Notes under the pieces: model-generated
Told to the model about the DNA's origin: nothing
The model's input: only the letters and a program-made list of their open reading frames with translations
The model's database searches: none
Assembly (NCBI RefSeq): GCF_016801985.1
Contig: NZ_JAEVLS010000001.1
Span: 1,364,001-1,428,000 of the forward strand
Length of the DNA stretch: 64,000 nt
Reading direction: 5' to 3'
Origin: Steroidobacter gossypii
GTDB lineage: Bacteria; Pseudomonadota; Gammaproteobacteria; Steroidobacterales; Steroidobacteraceae
In this document: positions 17,564-27,621 of the stretch, in pieces
How positions within the stretch are numbered: position 1 is the stretch's first letter
How the letters are laid out: each line of letters opens with the position of its first letter
Translations under genes and position numbers: made by a program

Positions 17564-19948
17564 TTAGCGGGGCACCCAGAGGAGGGCTAGGGTGCGGATG
17601 TCGATGTCGGTTTTGCGGGGTTTGAGGGAGATTTGTTCGATCGGCACGTTGGCGGGGTCGAGGTCGGCGCGGAGGCGGGTGACTTCTGATTCCAGTTCGG
17701 CTTGTAGATCAGCGAGACGCTGTTGCAAGACTTCGCGGTTCTCTTCGGCTCGGGTCACGTCGCTGTTCTCTTTGCCGAGGCGGCCGGCGCTGCGGGCGGC
17801 GCTGCCGATGCGCTGGGCGTTGCCGACGCTGATGGCTTTGCGGCCGAGCAGCGCGCCGAGGATGGAGGTGCCTACGGAGATGGCGGCTTGCATCTTGTGC
17901 TGTGACACATCGGCGCGTTCGCGTTCGACGCGTTCGTCGGCACGGCGCAGTTGATCCTGCAGGGACGCGAGCTTCGGCGCATATTTCTTACGCAGCTTCT
18001 CGATTTCACCATCGCGCTTCTCGCGCAGAGCAAGGCTGAGCTTGGCGCGGAAGTCGCCTTCGCTGGTCGCGGGCGCGACGGCCTGGCCGACGGTGGGGCA
18101 ATGGAAGAGGGGCAACGTCACTGTGGAATAGAGATAGCTGACGAGCTCCTTCTGCCAGGAACGATAGTTCTGAGCTCTCAGGAACGCTGCGGGCGTCTTT
18201 GCGTAGTGAACGTTCTGCGTCGGCGCGGCGCTGGATAACTGACCTTGCAAGTCGGCGTGCGCATGGATGTCTGCCTGCGACCAATCGACGTCTGTTTCAT
18301 TAGAAGCCAGTGGCGCGATCAGCGAGCGCGTTTCCCATACATCCAGACCGGCCGCCTTGTCGACGAAATGCAGCCGCGCGGTGCCGAGCACGCGAGGATA
18401 ATAGGTGACGCCCGGCTCGTCGGATTCGAGATAGAGCTCGCTGACTCCAGCCGGAACGACGGGCTTCTCTTCCGAGCCGGCACGAGGTGTGTCCGAACGT
18501 GCGGAGACGGGCGCGGCGATGGTTGAGGAGGAAATGGCCGGCGCGCGAGACAGCTTGGCGATCTCCTGCAATGTCAGCGGCCCGCGAAGGTACGACAGCG
18601 TCCAGCGAGTCCGAAACAGCACCGGCGCGGCGTCGTGCACGTTGCGCATGAGGAACACGCGATTGCCCAGGTTCGCCAACAAACGTTCGAGCTGCGCTTT
18701 ATCCAACCCTTCCCCAGCCGCCCCAAGCAAGCCTTCGATGACGCGCGCTTTATCACGCTCGGTCTGCAAGCGACCAATGAACCACGTGCCCGCGTTCGAT
18801 AGGCCCTTATAGTCGAGGTCCACAGGATTCTGCGTCGCCAGCACCACGCCCAAGCCGAACGCGCGCGCCTGTTTCATCAACGTGAGCAGAGGCAACTTCG
18901 AGGGCGGCATCGCGCTCGGCGGGAAGTAGCCGAAGATCTCGTCCATGTAGAGCAGGGCACGCAGGCTCGACGTGCCCGACTGCCGCCGCATCCACGCGAT
19001 GATTTCTCCAAGCAGCAGCGTGACGACGAACATGCGCTCGGCATCGCCGAGGTGTGCAATGGAGATGACTGAGATGCGCGGCTTGCCCTCGGCCGTGAAT
19101 AACAAACGTTGCACATCCAGCGGCTCACCCTTCATCCACGGAGCGAAGCTGGGCGAGGCGATCAGGTTGTTGAGCGCCATCGCCAGCTGCATGCGCTGTT
19201 TCGCAGGATAGAAAGTTTCCAGGTCGAACACGCCCAGCTGCTCGAACGGCGGCTTCTGCACGCCTTGAATGAGCGCAGCCAGGGTGAGATCGCGACCCGA
19301 GCTCCAGGCCTGTTCGAACAAGCTGGTGAGCAGAATGTGTTCGCGACTCTGAATGGGATCGGCTTCGATGCCGGCCAATCCGAGCAATCCACCAACCGTT
19401 GCATTGACACGCTCGCGCAGCGCGCCGGCATCGAGTCGCTGCTCTTCCGAAGGTGCGGCGAAGGACTGGAGCACCGACAGCGGCCGGCCTGCTTCACTCC
19501 CCGGTGTGTAGATCGCGATGTCGACAGCGTCGCGGAAGCGAGCGATGCGTGCGCCGTCCTGTTCCCAATCGCCCAATCCCTTGCGCCAGGTTTCAGCCGT
19601 TTGCGCAGCCGCGGCTTCAGGCGACACGCCTTGACGGGCCGCCGCTGCCGTGTCGATCCAAGGCGCGAAGTCTTCGGTTCGCAGCGAGGGGAAGCTCAGC
19701 AGCAGATTGCCGAGGTCGCCCTTGGGATCGATGGCGATGGCCGGCACGCCGTCGATGGCCGCTTCCTCCAGCAATGACAGACACAGGCCGGTCTTGCCGC
19801 TACCAGTCATGCCGACACAGACCGCGTGCGTTGTCAGATCGCGTGAGTCGTACAGCAGCAGATCGGGCCGGTCCGCGCCGCGTTCGGCGTCGTACTCGCG
19901 GCCAAGATAGAAGGATCCGAGGGCTTCGTAAGAGGGCAAGGTCGCCAT
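17564..19948 (-). CDS. HerA-like / DUF853 ATP-binding protein
   Basis: 794 residues. Walker A is GMTGSGKT near residue 46 and Walker B is LLYMDE near residue 335, followed by MKQARAFGLGVVLATQNP, a sensor-like motif typical of HerA/FtsK-type ATPases. The last third includes a long Arg/Glu/Gln-rich coiled coil (about 650-700 and 735-770) around a short hydrophobic segment. Relatives are hexameric DNA- or protein-translocating ATPases, often of unknown role; no NurA-type nuclease is adjacent. It is a single gene, divergent from the sulfate operon. Its stop lies just past the 139-bp repeats. Confidence 0.8.
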   Translation of the reverse strand: MATLPSYEALGSFYLGREYDAERGADRPDLLLYDSRDLTTHAVCVGMTGSGKTGLCLSLLEEAAIDGVPAIAIDPKGDLGNLLLSFPSLRTEDFAPWIDTAAAARQGVSPEAAAAQTAETWRKGLGDWEQDGARIARFRDAVDIAIYTPGSEAGRPLSVLQSFAAPSEEQRLDAGALRERVNATVGGLLGLAGIEADPIQSREHILLTSLFEQAWSSGRDLTLAALIQGVQKPPFEQLGVFDLETFYPAKQRMQLAMALNNLIASPSFAPWMKGEPLDVQRLLFTAEGKPRISVISIAHLGDAERMFVVTLLLGEIIAWMRRQSGTSSLRALLYMDEIFGYFPPSAMPPSKLPLLTLMKQARAFGLGVVLATQNPVDLDYKGLSNAGTWFIGRLQTERDKARVIEGLLGAAGEGLDKAQLERLLANLGNRVFLMRNVHDAAPVLFRTRWTLSYLRGPLTLQEIAKLSRAPAISSSTIAAPVSARSDTPRAGSEEKPVVPAGVSELYLESDEPGVTYYPRVLGTARLHFVDKAAGLDVWETRSLIAPLASNETDVDWSQADIHAHADLQGQLSSAAPTQNVHYAKTPAAFLRAQNYRSWQKELVSYLYSTVTLPLFHCPTVGQAVAPATSEGDFRAKLSLALREKRDGEIEKLRKKYAPKLASLQDQLRRADERVERERADVSQHKMQAAISVGTSILGALLGRKAISVGNAQRIGSAARSAGRLGKENSDVTRAEENREVLQQRLADLQAELESEVTRLRADLDPANVPIEQISLKPRKTDIDIRTLALLWVPR

Positions 19949-20048
19949 GAAGAAAATGCTCGATGAGGGGTCGGCGCTTCAGAACTTTCAGCGATGAGAC
20001 TGCGTCGTTCGCGTCTGACGTTATAACCGCTTTGTAACCCGTCGATTA

Positions 20049-20084
20049 CTGACCTTATCACTGCCGGCCGGTAAGCTCCGGCCG
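20049..20084 (+). promoter_or_regulatory. Candidate promoter of the sulfate-transport operon
   Basis: CTGACC (20049-20054) and TAAGCT (20072-20077) are 17 bases apart and fit a sigma70-type promoter moderately well. The predicted start falls within a few bases of the ATG at 20087, and there is no Shine-Dalgarno, so the message would be leaderless or nearly so. A CGGCCGG/CCGGCCG inverted repeat (20065-20084) overlaps the -10 and could instead be an operator. Confidence 0.4.
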
Positions 20085-20086
20085 CT

Positions 20087-21877
20087 ATGTCCATCACGCT
20101 CGATCAAGTCACCAAACGGTATCAGGGATCGCCGGTAGTCAACGATGTTTCGCTGGAAGTCGGCGAGGGCGAGTTCTACGTCCTGCTCGGTCCCAGCGGC
20201 AGCGGCAAGAGTACCTTGCTGCGCGCCATCGCGGGCCTGACCGGCGTCGATCACGGTCGCATCGCTCTGCACGGCAACGATGTCACGCACGTCTCGGCGC
20301 GGCAACGGGGCGTCGGTCTGGTGTTCCAGAATTATGCGCTGTTCCGTCATATGACGGTGGGCGAGAACATCGAGTTCGCGCTCAAGGTCCGTCGCATGAA
20401 GGCGGCCGAGCGCCGCGAGCGTCGCAAGGAGTTGCTGCGTCTGGTGGCGCTGGAAGGCATGGATGATCGCTTGCCGACGCAATTGTCGGGTGGTCAGCAA
20501 CAGCGCGTTGCCGTCGCGCGCGCATTGGCGCACAAGCCGCCGGTGTTGCTGCTCGACGAGCCGTTCGGTGCACTCGACGCGAAGATCCGCGAAGAGCTGC
20601 GACGAACGATTCGCCAGGTGCAGCGTGAATTGAAGATCACCACGGTGCTGGTGACGCACGACCAGGAAGAAGCTTTCGCGCTGGCCGACCGCATCGGTGT
20701 GATGAATCTCGGCCGTCTGTTGGAGAGCGGCAAGCCCGATGAGTTGTACGCGCGACCGGCGACCCGCTTCGTAGCGACCTTCCTCGGCGCGGCCAATCTG
20801 TTGTTGGCGCGGCAGACCGAGCAGGGCATTCGTTTCGGCACGACGCCGGTCAATGCGCGTCGCGTCGAGAAGCTGGACGGCGGTCGCGAACAGGAAGTGG
20901 TCGCGGTGCTGCGTCCCGAAGAAGTCGAGCTGGCGCCGACGAGGGACAACCTGCGCACCAACTTCATCGCGAACGGCATCGTCGAAGAAGCGGTGTTCAC
21001 CGGTGCGCTCGAGCGCATGCGGGTGCGCATGGCGGACGGCGCCGCGAACGCTCACATCGGAACTCACAGCTCGAACGGCCATCACTCGCCCACCGCGTTG
21101 CTGGATGTGACTCGCACTCAGCACGAACAGCGCCTGTTCCCAGTGACCATCGGCCAGACGGTGGCCATTGGCGTGCGTCGCATTCACGTGCTGCCGACGC
21201 CGCTCTCCAGTTACACCGCGTATGGCGCAGACGAGGCTGCCTGCGAACGGCTGGCTCAGCATCCTCTGCTGGTGGAGCTGGCGAATCGAATGAAGACGCG
21301 CATCATCAAGCGCGTCGAAAGCGCGCTTGCCGCGGGCGTCGCGACGGCCAGTGCGCCGGTGTCGGGCGTCGCCGTGATCTCGGGCGGCCCGAACTCGGCC
21401 GAGCAACTGCAGTGGTTGTTGCAAAACGGCGCAGGCGAAGTGCTGGTGCTGCCCACACATTCGGCGTCTCCGCAACGTGTGTTGATTCACTGGGCCGAGG
21501 ATTCGGCGCGTCGTTCGACCCTGGCAGTGGCTGCCAGTCTCTTGCGTCACGTGGCTGCCGAGGCGGTATACGTCGGCATTCTGCCCGAGGGCAGTGGCGA
21601 AGCGCAGCGTCCTTTCGGTGTGCGCACGCTGCTCGATGCGCGCTCCGAAGCACAGGCCGTGCATGGCTTGGAAATGCGGACGGAGTTGCGCTTCGGCGCG
21701 GCGGCCGAAGAACTTCAACGTCAATTGTCGGACTCGGAGGCCCCCATGTTGATCCTCGGCGTCTCGGATCCGGCGCAGTTGCGTCACACGTTCGGCGCGT
21801 TGTTCGCCGCTGGCGCGCCCTATCCCTTGATGGTCGTGTATCGGCCCGGCAGGGACAGCGAAGGAGTGTCGGAATGA
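20087..21877 (+). CDS. cysA: Sulfate-type ABC transporter ATPase with C-terminal universal-stress-like domain
   Basis: 596 residues, about 240 more than normal CysA. Residues 1-240 are the ATPase: Walker [10 protein letters not shown] (35-43), signature [14 protein letters not shown] near 131, Walker [13 protein letters not shown] near 155. A TOBE-like regulatory region follows (about 280-365). Residues of about 380-596 resemble a universal stress protein fold: [26 protein letters not shown] and YPLMVVYRP. CysA powers uptake of sulfate or thiosulfate through CysT/CysW. The next gene overlaps by 4 bases and has its own AAGGAG. Assignment to sulfate rests on the neighbours; molybdate or other oxyanions are less likely. 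Confidence 0.85.
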   Translation: MSITLDQVTKRYQGSPVVNDVSLEVGEGEFYVLLGPSGSGKSTLLRAIAGLTGVDHGRIALHGNDVTHVSARQRGVGLVFQNYALFRHMTVGENIEFALKVRRMKAAERRERRKELLRLVALEGMDDRLPTQLSGGQQQRVAVARALAHKPPVLLLDEPFGALDAKIREELRRTIRQVQRELKITTVLVTHDQEEAFALADRIGVMNLGRLLESGKPDELYARPATRFVATFLGAANLLLARQTEQGIRFGTTPVNARRVEKLDGGREQEVVAVLRPEEVELAPTRDNLRTNFIANGIVEEAVFTGALERMRVRMADGAANAHIGTHSSNGHHSPTALLDVTRTQHEQRLFPVTIGQTVAIGVRRIHVLPTPLSSYTAYGADEAACERLAQHPLLVELANRMKTRIIKRVESALAAGVATASAPVSGVAVISGGPNSAEQLQWLLQNGAGEVLVLPTHSASPQRVLIHWAEDSARRSTLAVAASLLRHVAAEAVYVGILPEGSGEAQRPFGVRTLLDARSEAQAVHGLEMRTELRFGAAAEELQRQLSDSEAPMLILGVSDPAQLRHTFGALFAAGAPYPLMVVYRPGRDSEGVSE

Positions 21878-22974
21878 TCGGCCCGATGATCAAAAAAGCA
21901 AAACTCCTGGCAGGTATCGGTCTGCTGGCCATGCTCGCCGGTTGCGGCGGCGGTGACGATGCCGGCCGCGTGACGCTGCTCAACGTCAGCTACGATCCGA
22001 CGCGCGAGTTGTATCGAGAGATCAACGAAAGCTTCGCTCAGCAATGGGAGAAAGAACATCAGCAGCGCGTGACCATCAAACAATCGCACACCGGCTCCGG
22101 AAGTCAGGCGCGCGCCGTCATCGACGGACTCGACGCGGACGTGGTCACCCTGGCGCTGGCTTACGACATCGATTCGATCCAGACCAAGGGCAAGCGCCTC
22201 GGCGCCAACTGGCAGAAGCGGCTGCCGGACAACAGTTCGCCTTACACCTCCACCATCGTGTTCCTGGTGCGCGAGGGCAATCCCAAGCAGATCAAGGACT
22301 GGCCGGATCTGGTTCGCAACGGTGTCGCGGTGGTGACGCCGAATCCAAAAACTTCCGGAGGCGCACGTTGGAACTATCTGGCGGCGTGGGGCTCGGTGTT
22401 GCGCACCGAGCTGGGTGGCGACTGGTCCAAGCTCGACGATCCGTCGGCGGAACAGCAGGTCGCGGCCGCGGAGAAGAAAGCAGAACAGTACGTGAGCGCG
22501 TTGTACAAGAACGTGCCGGTGCTGGACAGCGGCGCGCGTGGAGCGACGAATACTTTCGTGCAGCGAGAGATCGGCGACGTGCTGCTCGCTTGGGAGAACG
22601 AAGCGCTGCTGGCGATCAAGGAGCTGGGCCCGGACAAAGTCGAGATCGTGGTCCCGAGTGTCAGCATTCTGGCCGAGCCGCCGGTGGCCGTGGTCGATAC
22701 GGTGGTCGATCGTCGCGGCACACGGCAGATCGCGGAAGCGTATCTCAAATATCTGTACACGGAGCCCGGTCAGCAGGCCGCCGCCAGACATTACTTTCGG
22801 CCACGCAATGCCGCGGTTCTCGAACAGTACAAGGACCAGTTCCCAGCGCTCGAGTTGTTCACCATCAATCAGGTATTTGAGAGTTGGGCGACGGTGCATG
22901 AGCGGCACTTCGCCGACGGCGCGATGTTCGATCGCATTTACGGCATGGCCAGTGCCGGGAGCGATCGTCGATGA
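21874..22974 (+). CDS. Sulfate-binding protein, lipoprotein form
   Basis: 366 residues. ATG 21874 was chosen because AAGGAG sits 7 bases before it and its ATGA overlaps the ATPase stop; a longer frame from 21412 would run through that gene. The signal ends in a lipobox (MLAGC), so it should be membrane-tethered rather than free in the periplasm. Sbp/CysP motifs are visible: [45 protein letters not shown] and [21 protein letters not shown]. It captures sulfate (or thiosulfate) for CysT/CysW. Confidence 0.9.
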   Translation: MIGPMIKKAKLLAGIGLLAMLAGCGGGDDAGRVTLLNVSYDPTRELYREINESFAQQWEKEHQQRVTIKQSHTGSGSQARAVIDGLDADVVTLALAYDIDSIQTKGKRLGANWQKRLPDNSSPYTSTIVFLVREGNPKQIKDWPDLVRNGVAVVTPNPKTSGGARWNYLAAWGSVLRTELGGDWSKLDDPSAEQQVAAAEKKAEQYVSALYKNVPVLDSGARGATNTFVQREIGDVLLAWENEALLAIKELGPDKVEIVVPSVSILAEPPVAVVDTVVDRRGTRQIAEAYLKYLYTEPGQQAAARHYFRPRNAAVLEQYKDQFPALELFTINQVFESWATVHERHFADGAMFDRIYGMASAGSDRR

Positions 22975-23807
22975 CATTTCGGCAGCCGTCGATCCTGCCG
23001 GGTTTCGGCCTGACGCTCGGCTTCTCGACGTTCTTTCTGTGCGCGATCGTGCTGTTGCCGCTGGCGGCGCTGGTCATGAAGACCGCGACCATGGGCTGGG
23101 ACGATTTCATTCGCGTGCTCACCGATCCGCGCGCGGTGGCGTCGTACCGGCTGAGCTTCGGCGCATCGCTGCTGGCCGCAACGTTGAACAGCGTGTTCGG
23201 ATTCATCATCGCCTGGACCTTGGTGCGTTACGAGTTTCCCGGCCGCAAACTGATCGATGCGCTGATCGATATGCCGTTTGCTTTGCCGACCGCGGTGTCG
23301 GGCATCGCGTTGACGGCGGTGTTCGCCGAGAACGGCTGGATCGGCCAGTACCTCGCGCCGTTCGGGATCAAGGTCGCTTACACCTGGATCGGTGTGGTGG
23401 TGGCGTTGACGCTGATCGGGTTGCCCTTCGTAGTGCGCTCGGTGCAGCCGGCCATCGCGGAAGTACAGCGTGATCTGGAAGATGCGGCTGAAACACTCGG
23501 CGCCGGCCGGATCACGATCTTCCGTCGCATCGTTCTGCCAACCGTGATGCCCGCCCTCGCGACCGGATTCACATTGGCGTTCGCGCGTGCCGTGGGCGAA
23601 TACGGCTCGGTGATCTTCATCGCTGGCAACCTGCCGATGCGCACGGAAATTACGCCGCTGCTCATCGTCATCAAGCTCGAGCAGTTCGACTACGCGGGCG
23701 CGGCGGCGCTCGGATTCATCATGCTGACCATGTCGTTCGCGATGTTGTTGTCCATCAACCTGCTGCAAGCCTGGGGCCGTCGGCGACTGGTCGCCGCGGG
23801 ACGCTGA
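22971..23807 (+). CDS. cysT: Sulfate ABC transporter permease CysT
   Basis: 278 residues with about six membrane spans. It starts at 22971, overlapping the binding-protein stop (ATGA). The permease EAA-type loop that docks on the ATPase is readable as [21 protein letters not shown] near residue 175. The opening [13 protein letters not shown] and [15 protein letters not shown] are typical of CysT (CysU). It pairs with the CysW homologue that follows with a one-base overlap. Confidence 0.92.
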   Translation: MTFRQPSILPGFGLTLGFSTFFLCAIVLLPLAALVMKTATMGWDDFIRVLTDPRAVASYRLSFGASLLAATLNSVFGFIIAWTLVRYEFPGRKLIDALIDMPFALPTAVSGIALTAVFAENGWIGQYLAPFGIKVAYTWIGVVVALTLIGLPFVVRSVQPAIAEVQRDLEDAAETLGAGRITIFRRIVLPTVMPALATGFTLAFARAVGEYGSVIFIAGNLPMRTEITPLLIVIKLEQFDYAGAAALGFIMLTMSFAMLLSINLLQAWGRRRLVAAGR

Positions 23808-24667
23808 TGGCCGGCGGTCCTTCCAAAGAAGTGTTGGCGGAAATCGCGAGCCGGCCGGGCCGCGACACCGTCGTCTCGTCCATCGTCAAGTATGTTTTAG
23901 TCTTGACGTCGCTGGGCTTCCTCGCCGCGCTGTTGTTCGCGCCGCTGGCCACTGTGTTCATCACGGCGCTGAGCAAGGGCTGGGAGATGTACCTGGAGGC
24001 GTTCAAGGACGAAGACACGCTCGCGGCGATCCGGTTGACCTTGACCGTGGCGGCCATCGTCGTGCCCATGAACACCATCTTCGGCATCGCCGCCGCCTGG
24101 GCCATCGCCAAGTTCGAGTTCCGGGGCAAGAGCTTTCTGATCACCTTGATCGACCTGCCCATCGCCGTGTCGCCGGTGGTATCGGGTCTGGTCTATGTGT
24201 TGCTGTTCGGCGCGCAGGGCTGGTTCGGCCTGTGGCTGCAGGAACGTGACATCAGCATCATCTTCGCCGTGCCGGGCATCGTGCTCGCCACCATGTTCGT
24301 AACCTTCCCGTACGTGGCGCGCGAGCTGATTCCGTTGATGCAGCAGCTGGGCAACGATGAGGAAGAAGCCGCAATCACGCTGGGCGCGGGCGGCTTGATG
24401 ACATTCTTCCATGTCACTTTGCCGAAAATTCGCTGGGGCCTGGTGTACGGCGTGATCCTGTGTAATGCCCGCGCGATGGGCGAGTTCGGCGCCGTCTCGG
24501 TGGTTTCCGGCCACGTCCGCGGCCTGACCACGACCATGCCGCTGCATGTGGAGATCCTGTATCAAGAGTACAACTTCGTCGCGGCTTTCGCGGTAGCATC
24601 GCTGTTGACCTTGCTCGCGGTTCTGACGCTGGTAATCAAGTCCTTAGTGGAGTTGAAGAGGAAGTGA
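23807..24667 (+). CDS. cysW: Sulfate ABC transporter permease CysW
   Basis: 286 residues, about six spans, second half of the permease heterodimer. CysW motifs include LIDLPIAVSPVVSGLVYVLLF and the ATPase-docking loop EEAAITLGAGGLMTFFHVTLP, then RAMGEFGAVSVVSGHVRG near the C-terminus. Its ATG overlaps the cysT stop by one base, and its own stop overlaps the sensor kinase start (GTGA). Translational coupling therefore runs from transporter into the signalling genes. Confidence 0.92.
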   Translation: MAGGPSKEVLAEIASRPGRDTVVSSIVKYVLVLTSLGFLAALLFAPLATVFITALSKGWEMYLEAFKDEDTLAAIRLTLTVAAIVVPMNTIFGIAAAWAIAKFEFRGKSFLITLIDLPIAVSPVVSGLVYVLLFGAQGWFGLWLQERDISIIFAVPGIVLATMFVTFPYVARELIPLMQQLGNDEEEAAITLGAGGLMTFFHVTLPKIRWGLVYGVILCNARAMGEFGAVSVVSGHVRGLTTTMPLHVEILYQEYNFVAAFAVASLLTLLAVLTLVIKSLVELKRK

Positions 24668-26799
24668 TAGATCGCTTCTTCTCATATGTGATCGACCGCA
24701 TTCAGCAGTTCATCGACGGGCTGCAGATCGATACCTCGCGCGCGAGTCTCGGGGTCTGGATTGCGGCCATCAATGTCGCCATCGTGCTGCTGCTGGTGGG
24801 TGGCATTTCGATCTCCGCGATCGGCTCGCTCCGCGACCTGGCCGATCAGCAGGGCAAATCGCGGGTGCAGCTGGCGGGCGCGATGGCGCGCGAAGATTTG
24901 CGCCGTTACGGCGAAGACGCGCTGACTCACGCCAAGGCGGTGGCGGATCGCCAGACCCTGCAACGACTGCTCGCCGATCGTCGGGCCGCCACCATCGGGC
25001 CGTATCTGCGGCGCTCGTGCAATTCGGACACCATCACTTCGTGCGCCGTGTTCGAACGGGACGCGCTGGTTGCACAGGCCGGTGTCGAGCTGCCGTGGGA
25101 ATTGATCGCTTCTTCTGCCGCCGAGCAGGGCGAACGTTTCATGGCGGTGCCGTTGGGCTCGCCCTATGCGCTACTCGGCGCATCGGCACAGGTCGGCGGT
25201 GCCACCGAGCGTCGTCTTTACGTTGCACGCCTGCTGGATCAGAAGCTGGCACAAACGCTCACCGAACGCGTGGGCACGCAGATTCGCCTGATCAATTACC
25301 GGGTGTTCATCGAAGATCGCAAGGTCACCGATTTCAATCGGCTGCACTCGGCCGGCCTGTCCGACGGCCGCTCGGCGGTGGCGCGGCTCGAAGATCAGGA
25401 TCTGTATGCCGCGAGCTTTCCGATTTTCGCGGTGTCGGGTGAAGCCATCGCGTTCCTCGAAGCCCGACTGCCCTCTTCGGAAATCGACGCGTCGGTCAGC
25501 GGGCTGGCCAAGCGTCTGCTCGGCACCGCCATCGTTCTCGCCGCCCTCGCGGTATTGGCCGGCGTCGTGCTCGGCCGTCAGGTAACCGGGCCGGTCTCGA
25601 CCTTGACCGACGCGGTGGAAAAACTGGGTCACGGCGATTTCTCGACCTCCATTCCGGTGGGCGGCACCAAAGAAGTCGGCAAGCTCAGCCGCACCATCGA
25701 GGACATGCGCAACAACCTGATCGAGCTCACCGGCACCCTGCGCCGGCGCGAAGCCGAGGCGCAAGCTGTGCTGAGCGGCATCGTCGAAGGCGTGTACGCC
25801 GTCGACAAGTCTCGAGTCATTCGTTACTTGAATCCGCAGGCAGCGCAGTTGCTCGGCGTGCAAGCGCATGAAGCCATCGGACGCTTCTGCGGCGATGTGC
25901 TGAAGCCGTGCCGGGACGTGGATGGCGTGCGGCCGTGTGAAAACAATTGCCCCATCGTGCGCGCGCGGCTGGAAGGCAGTTCCCAGGCGACCGAACGTTT
26001 GCAGCTGAGCGAGGGCGCACCGCGCATCACCATCATCACCAGCTCCAGCCCGGTGGACGACTTGCAGGTGCAGGTGATTCGTGATGAAACCGAGCTCGAA
26101 GGAGTGCGTCGGGCACGGGATTCGGTGCTGGTGAATATTTCTCACGAGTTCCGAACGCCACTGGCGGCGCAACTCGCCTCGATCGAGCTGCTGCGCGAAG
26201 GCTTCGACACCATGACGACAGAACAGCAAAAAGAGCTGGTGCTGTCGTTGGAGCGGGGCGCGCTGCGCTTGACCCGCCTGATCGATAACCTGCTGGAAAG
26301 CGTCCGCATCGAATCGGGTCAGCTCAGCATCCGGCATCAGAGCGTGGCGCTGGCTGAAGTGATCGAAGATTCCGAGGCATTGATCGGCGCGTTGTTGACG
26401 CAGCGTCGCCAGCGACTGGCAGTGAACCTGCCCGAGGATTTGCCCAACGTCGATGGCGACGGTCCGCGTCTGACTCAGGTGTTCGTCAATCTGCTGGCCA
26501 ACGCGAGCAAGTTCGCGCCCGAAGACAGTGTCGTACGCATCGGCGCGGAGCATACCGGCGAATTTGTGACCAGTTGGGTCGAGGACGAAGGGCCGGGCGT
26601 ACCGGAGATCGAAAACAATTCGATCTTCGATCGCTTCTATCGCAGCGGCGGCGAGGAACCCGAGCCCGGCGGCCTGGGTCTGGGATTGTGGATCGTGAAA
26701 TCCATCGTCGAGCGGCACGGTGGCAGCATCGCCGCCCGGCGCACTGCCGAAGGCCGAACGCGTTTCGAAGTAACACTGCGACTCAGTGGCGATCTCTAA
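24664..26799 (+). CDS. Membrane sensor histidine kinase (periplasmic domain, HAMP, PAS, HisKA, HATPase)
   Basis: 711 residues, GTG start overlapping cysW. A first membrane span (about 30-53) and a second (about 285-308) flank a periplasmic sensor domain that contains a Cys pair (CNSDTITSC, near residue 120). HAMP follows, then a PAS domain with a cluster of four Cys (FCGDVLKPC and PCENNCP). The kinase core has His494 in NISHEFRTPL, N-box NLLANASKF, DEGPGVP and GLGLGLWIVK. It should phosphorylate the regulator encoded 6 bases downstream. Its place at the end of a sulfate transport operon suggests that it senses sulfate, a reduced sulfur compound, or transporter activity. Confidence 0.9.
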   Translation: MIDRFFSYVIDRIQQFIDGLQIDTSRASLGVWIAAINVAIVLLLVGGISISAIGSLRDLADQQGKSRVQLAGAMAREDLRRYGEDALTHAKAVADRQTLQRLLADRRAATIGPYLRRSCNSDTITSCAVFERDALVAQAGVELPWELIASSAAEQGERFMAVPLGSPYALLGASAQVGGATERRLYVARLLDQKLAQTLTERVGTQIRLINYRVFIEDRKVTDFNRLHSAGLSDGRSAVARLEDQDLYAASFPIFAVSGEAIAFLEARLPSSEIDASVSGLAKRLLGTAIVLAALAVLAGVVLGRQVTGPVSTLTDAVEKLGHGDFSTSIPVGGTKEVGKLSRTIEDMRNNLIELTGTLRRREAEAQAVLSGIVEGVYAVDKSRVIRYLNPQAAQLLGVQAHEAIGRFCGDVLKPCRDVDGVRPCENNCPIVRARLEGSSQATERLQLSEGAPRITIITSSSPVDDLQVQVIRDETELEGVRRARDSVLVNISHEFRTPLAAQLASIELLREGFDTMTTEQQKELVLSLERGALRLTRLIDNLLESVRIESGQLSIRHQSVALAEVIEDSEALIGALLTQRRQRLAVNLPEDLPNVDGDGPRLTQVFVNLLANASKFAPEDSVVRIGAEHTGEFVTSWVEDEGPGVPEIENNSIFDRFYRSGGEEPEPGGLGLGLWIVKSIVERHGGSIAARRTAEGRTRFEVTLRLSGDL

Positions 26800-26805
26800 C
26801 AGTCT

Positions 26806-27480
26806 ATGAAGATTCTATCCGCGGACGATGACAAGGACTTGCTGGCGCTGATCGCCTTCACGCTGTCGCAGGCGGGCTACCTGGTCATCAAGGCCGGCGA
26901 TGGCGTGCAGGCGCTGCGAGCGTTCGAGAGCGAAGGGCCGGACCTGGTCATTCTGGACATCAATATGCCGGGCGCGTCGGGCTTCCAGGTGTGCGAGGCG
27001 ATCCGCACCAAGTCGCGCGTGCCGGTGATGATGCTCACGGTGCGTGGCGAAGAGGAAGATCTGGTGCGTGCGCTCGAGTTGGGCGCGGACGATTATCTGA
27101 CCAAGCCTTTCAGCCCGCGGACTTTGCTCGCGCGTGTCAAAGCGCTGCTGCGTAGGGCGGGGATGGAGAATACTGCTCCACTTGTCGCCGGCCGCATTCG
27201 ACTGGATGTCGACGAGCACACGGTGCAGGTCGGCTCGAATGCGCCACTGCGCTTGACCAAGCTCGAATTGCGTTTGTTACAAATGCTGATTGCGAATGCC
27301 GGTCACACGGTGAGCTCCGATCGGTTGCTGATGCAGGTGTGGGGGCACAAAGGCTCGGGCGATCGGCAGTTGCTCAAGCAGCTGGTGCATCGCCTGCGAC
27401 ACAAAATAGAGATCGATCCGGCTGCGCCGCAGATGCTGCAGACCGCGCCGGGCGCGGGCTACAAGCTGGTTGTCGATTGA
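26806..27480 (+). CDS. OmpR-family response regulator
   Basis: 224 residues. The receiver domain has the acidic pair (ADDD, residues 6-9), phospho-acceptor Asp51 in VILDINMP, Thr in MMLTVRG and Lys in LTKPF. The C-terminal winged helix (about 125-224) is OmpR/KdpE-like, ending GAGYKLVVD. It lies 6 bases after the kinase and is presumably its partner. Targets are unknown; the sulfate operon itself is the obvious candidate. Confidence 0.92.
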   Translation: MKILSADDDKDLLALIAFTLSQAGYLVIKAGDGVQALRAFESEGPDLVILDINMPGASGFQVCEAIRTKSRVPVMMLTVRGEEEDLVRALELGADDYLTKPFSPRTLLARVKALLRRAGMENTAPLVAGRIRLDVDEHTVQVGSNAPLRLTKLELRLLQMLIANAGHTVSSDRLLMQVWGHKGSGDRQLLKQLVHRLRHKIEIDPAAPQMLQTAPGAGYKLVVD

Positions 27481-27621
27481 ATACCGGCGTTGCGCCTCCG
27501 ACCTGGTTATAAATGGGTTGCACACCGATAGCGTCAGTCACGCCATTTCGTGACTTCGACGTTACAGACTTGATACCGCCATTTTCCTAGTCTGAGCTCC
27601 CCGAAGCCGGGAGCAAAAGAT

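Noticed and set aside
16852-17625. Open frames of 140-257 codons in all plus-strand frames over the repeats
   Set aside because: The 139-base period shifts the frame each copy, so the same peptide appears in each frame in turn. They are repeat artefacts with no recognisable domain.
20021-21787. 588-codon open frame antisense to the cysA homologue
   Set aside because: It is a high-GC shadow of a well-supported ABC ATPase and has no recognisable domain. Similar shadows were dropped at 6759-8204, 11190-12584, 21820-22977 and 25171-26718.
21412-21873. Longer N-terminus for the sulfate-binding protein
   Set aside because: The extra 154 residues run through the ATPase gene in another frame. The ATG at 21874 has AAGGAG and a signal peptide with lipobox.
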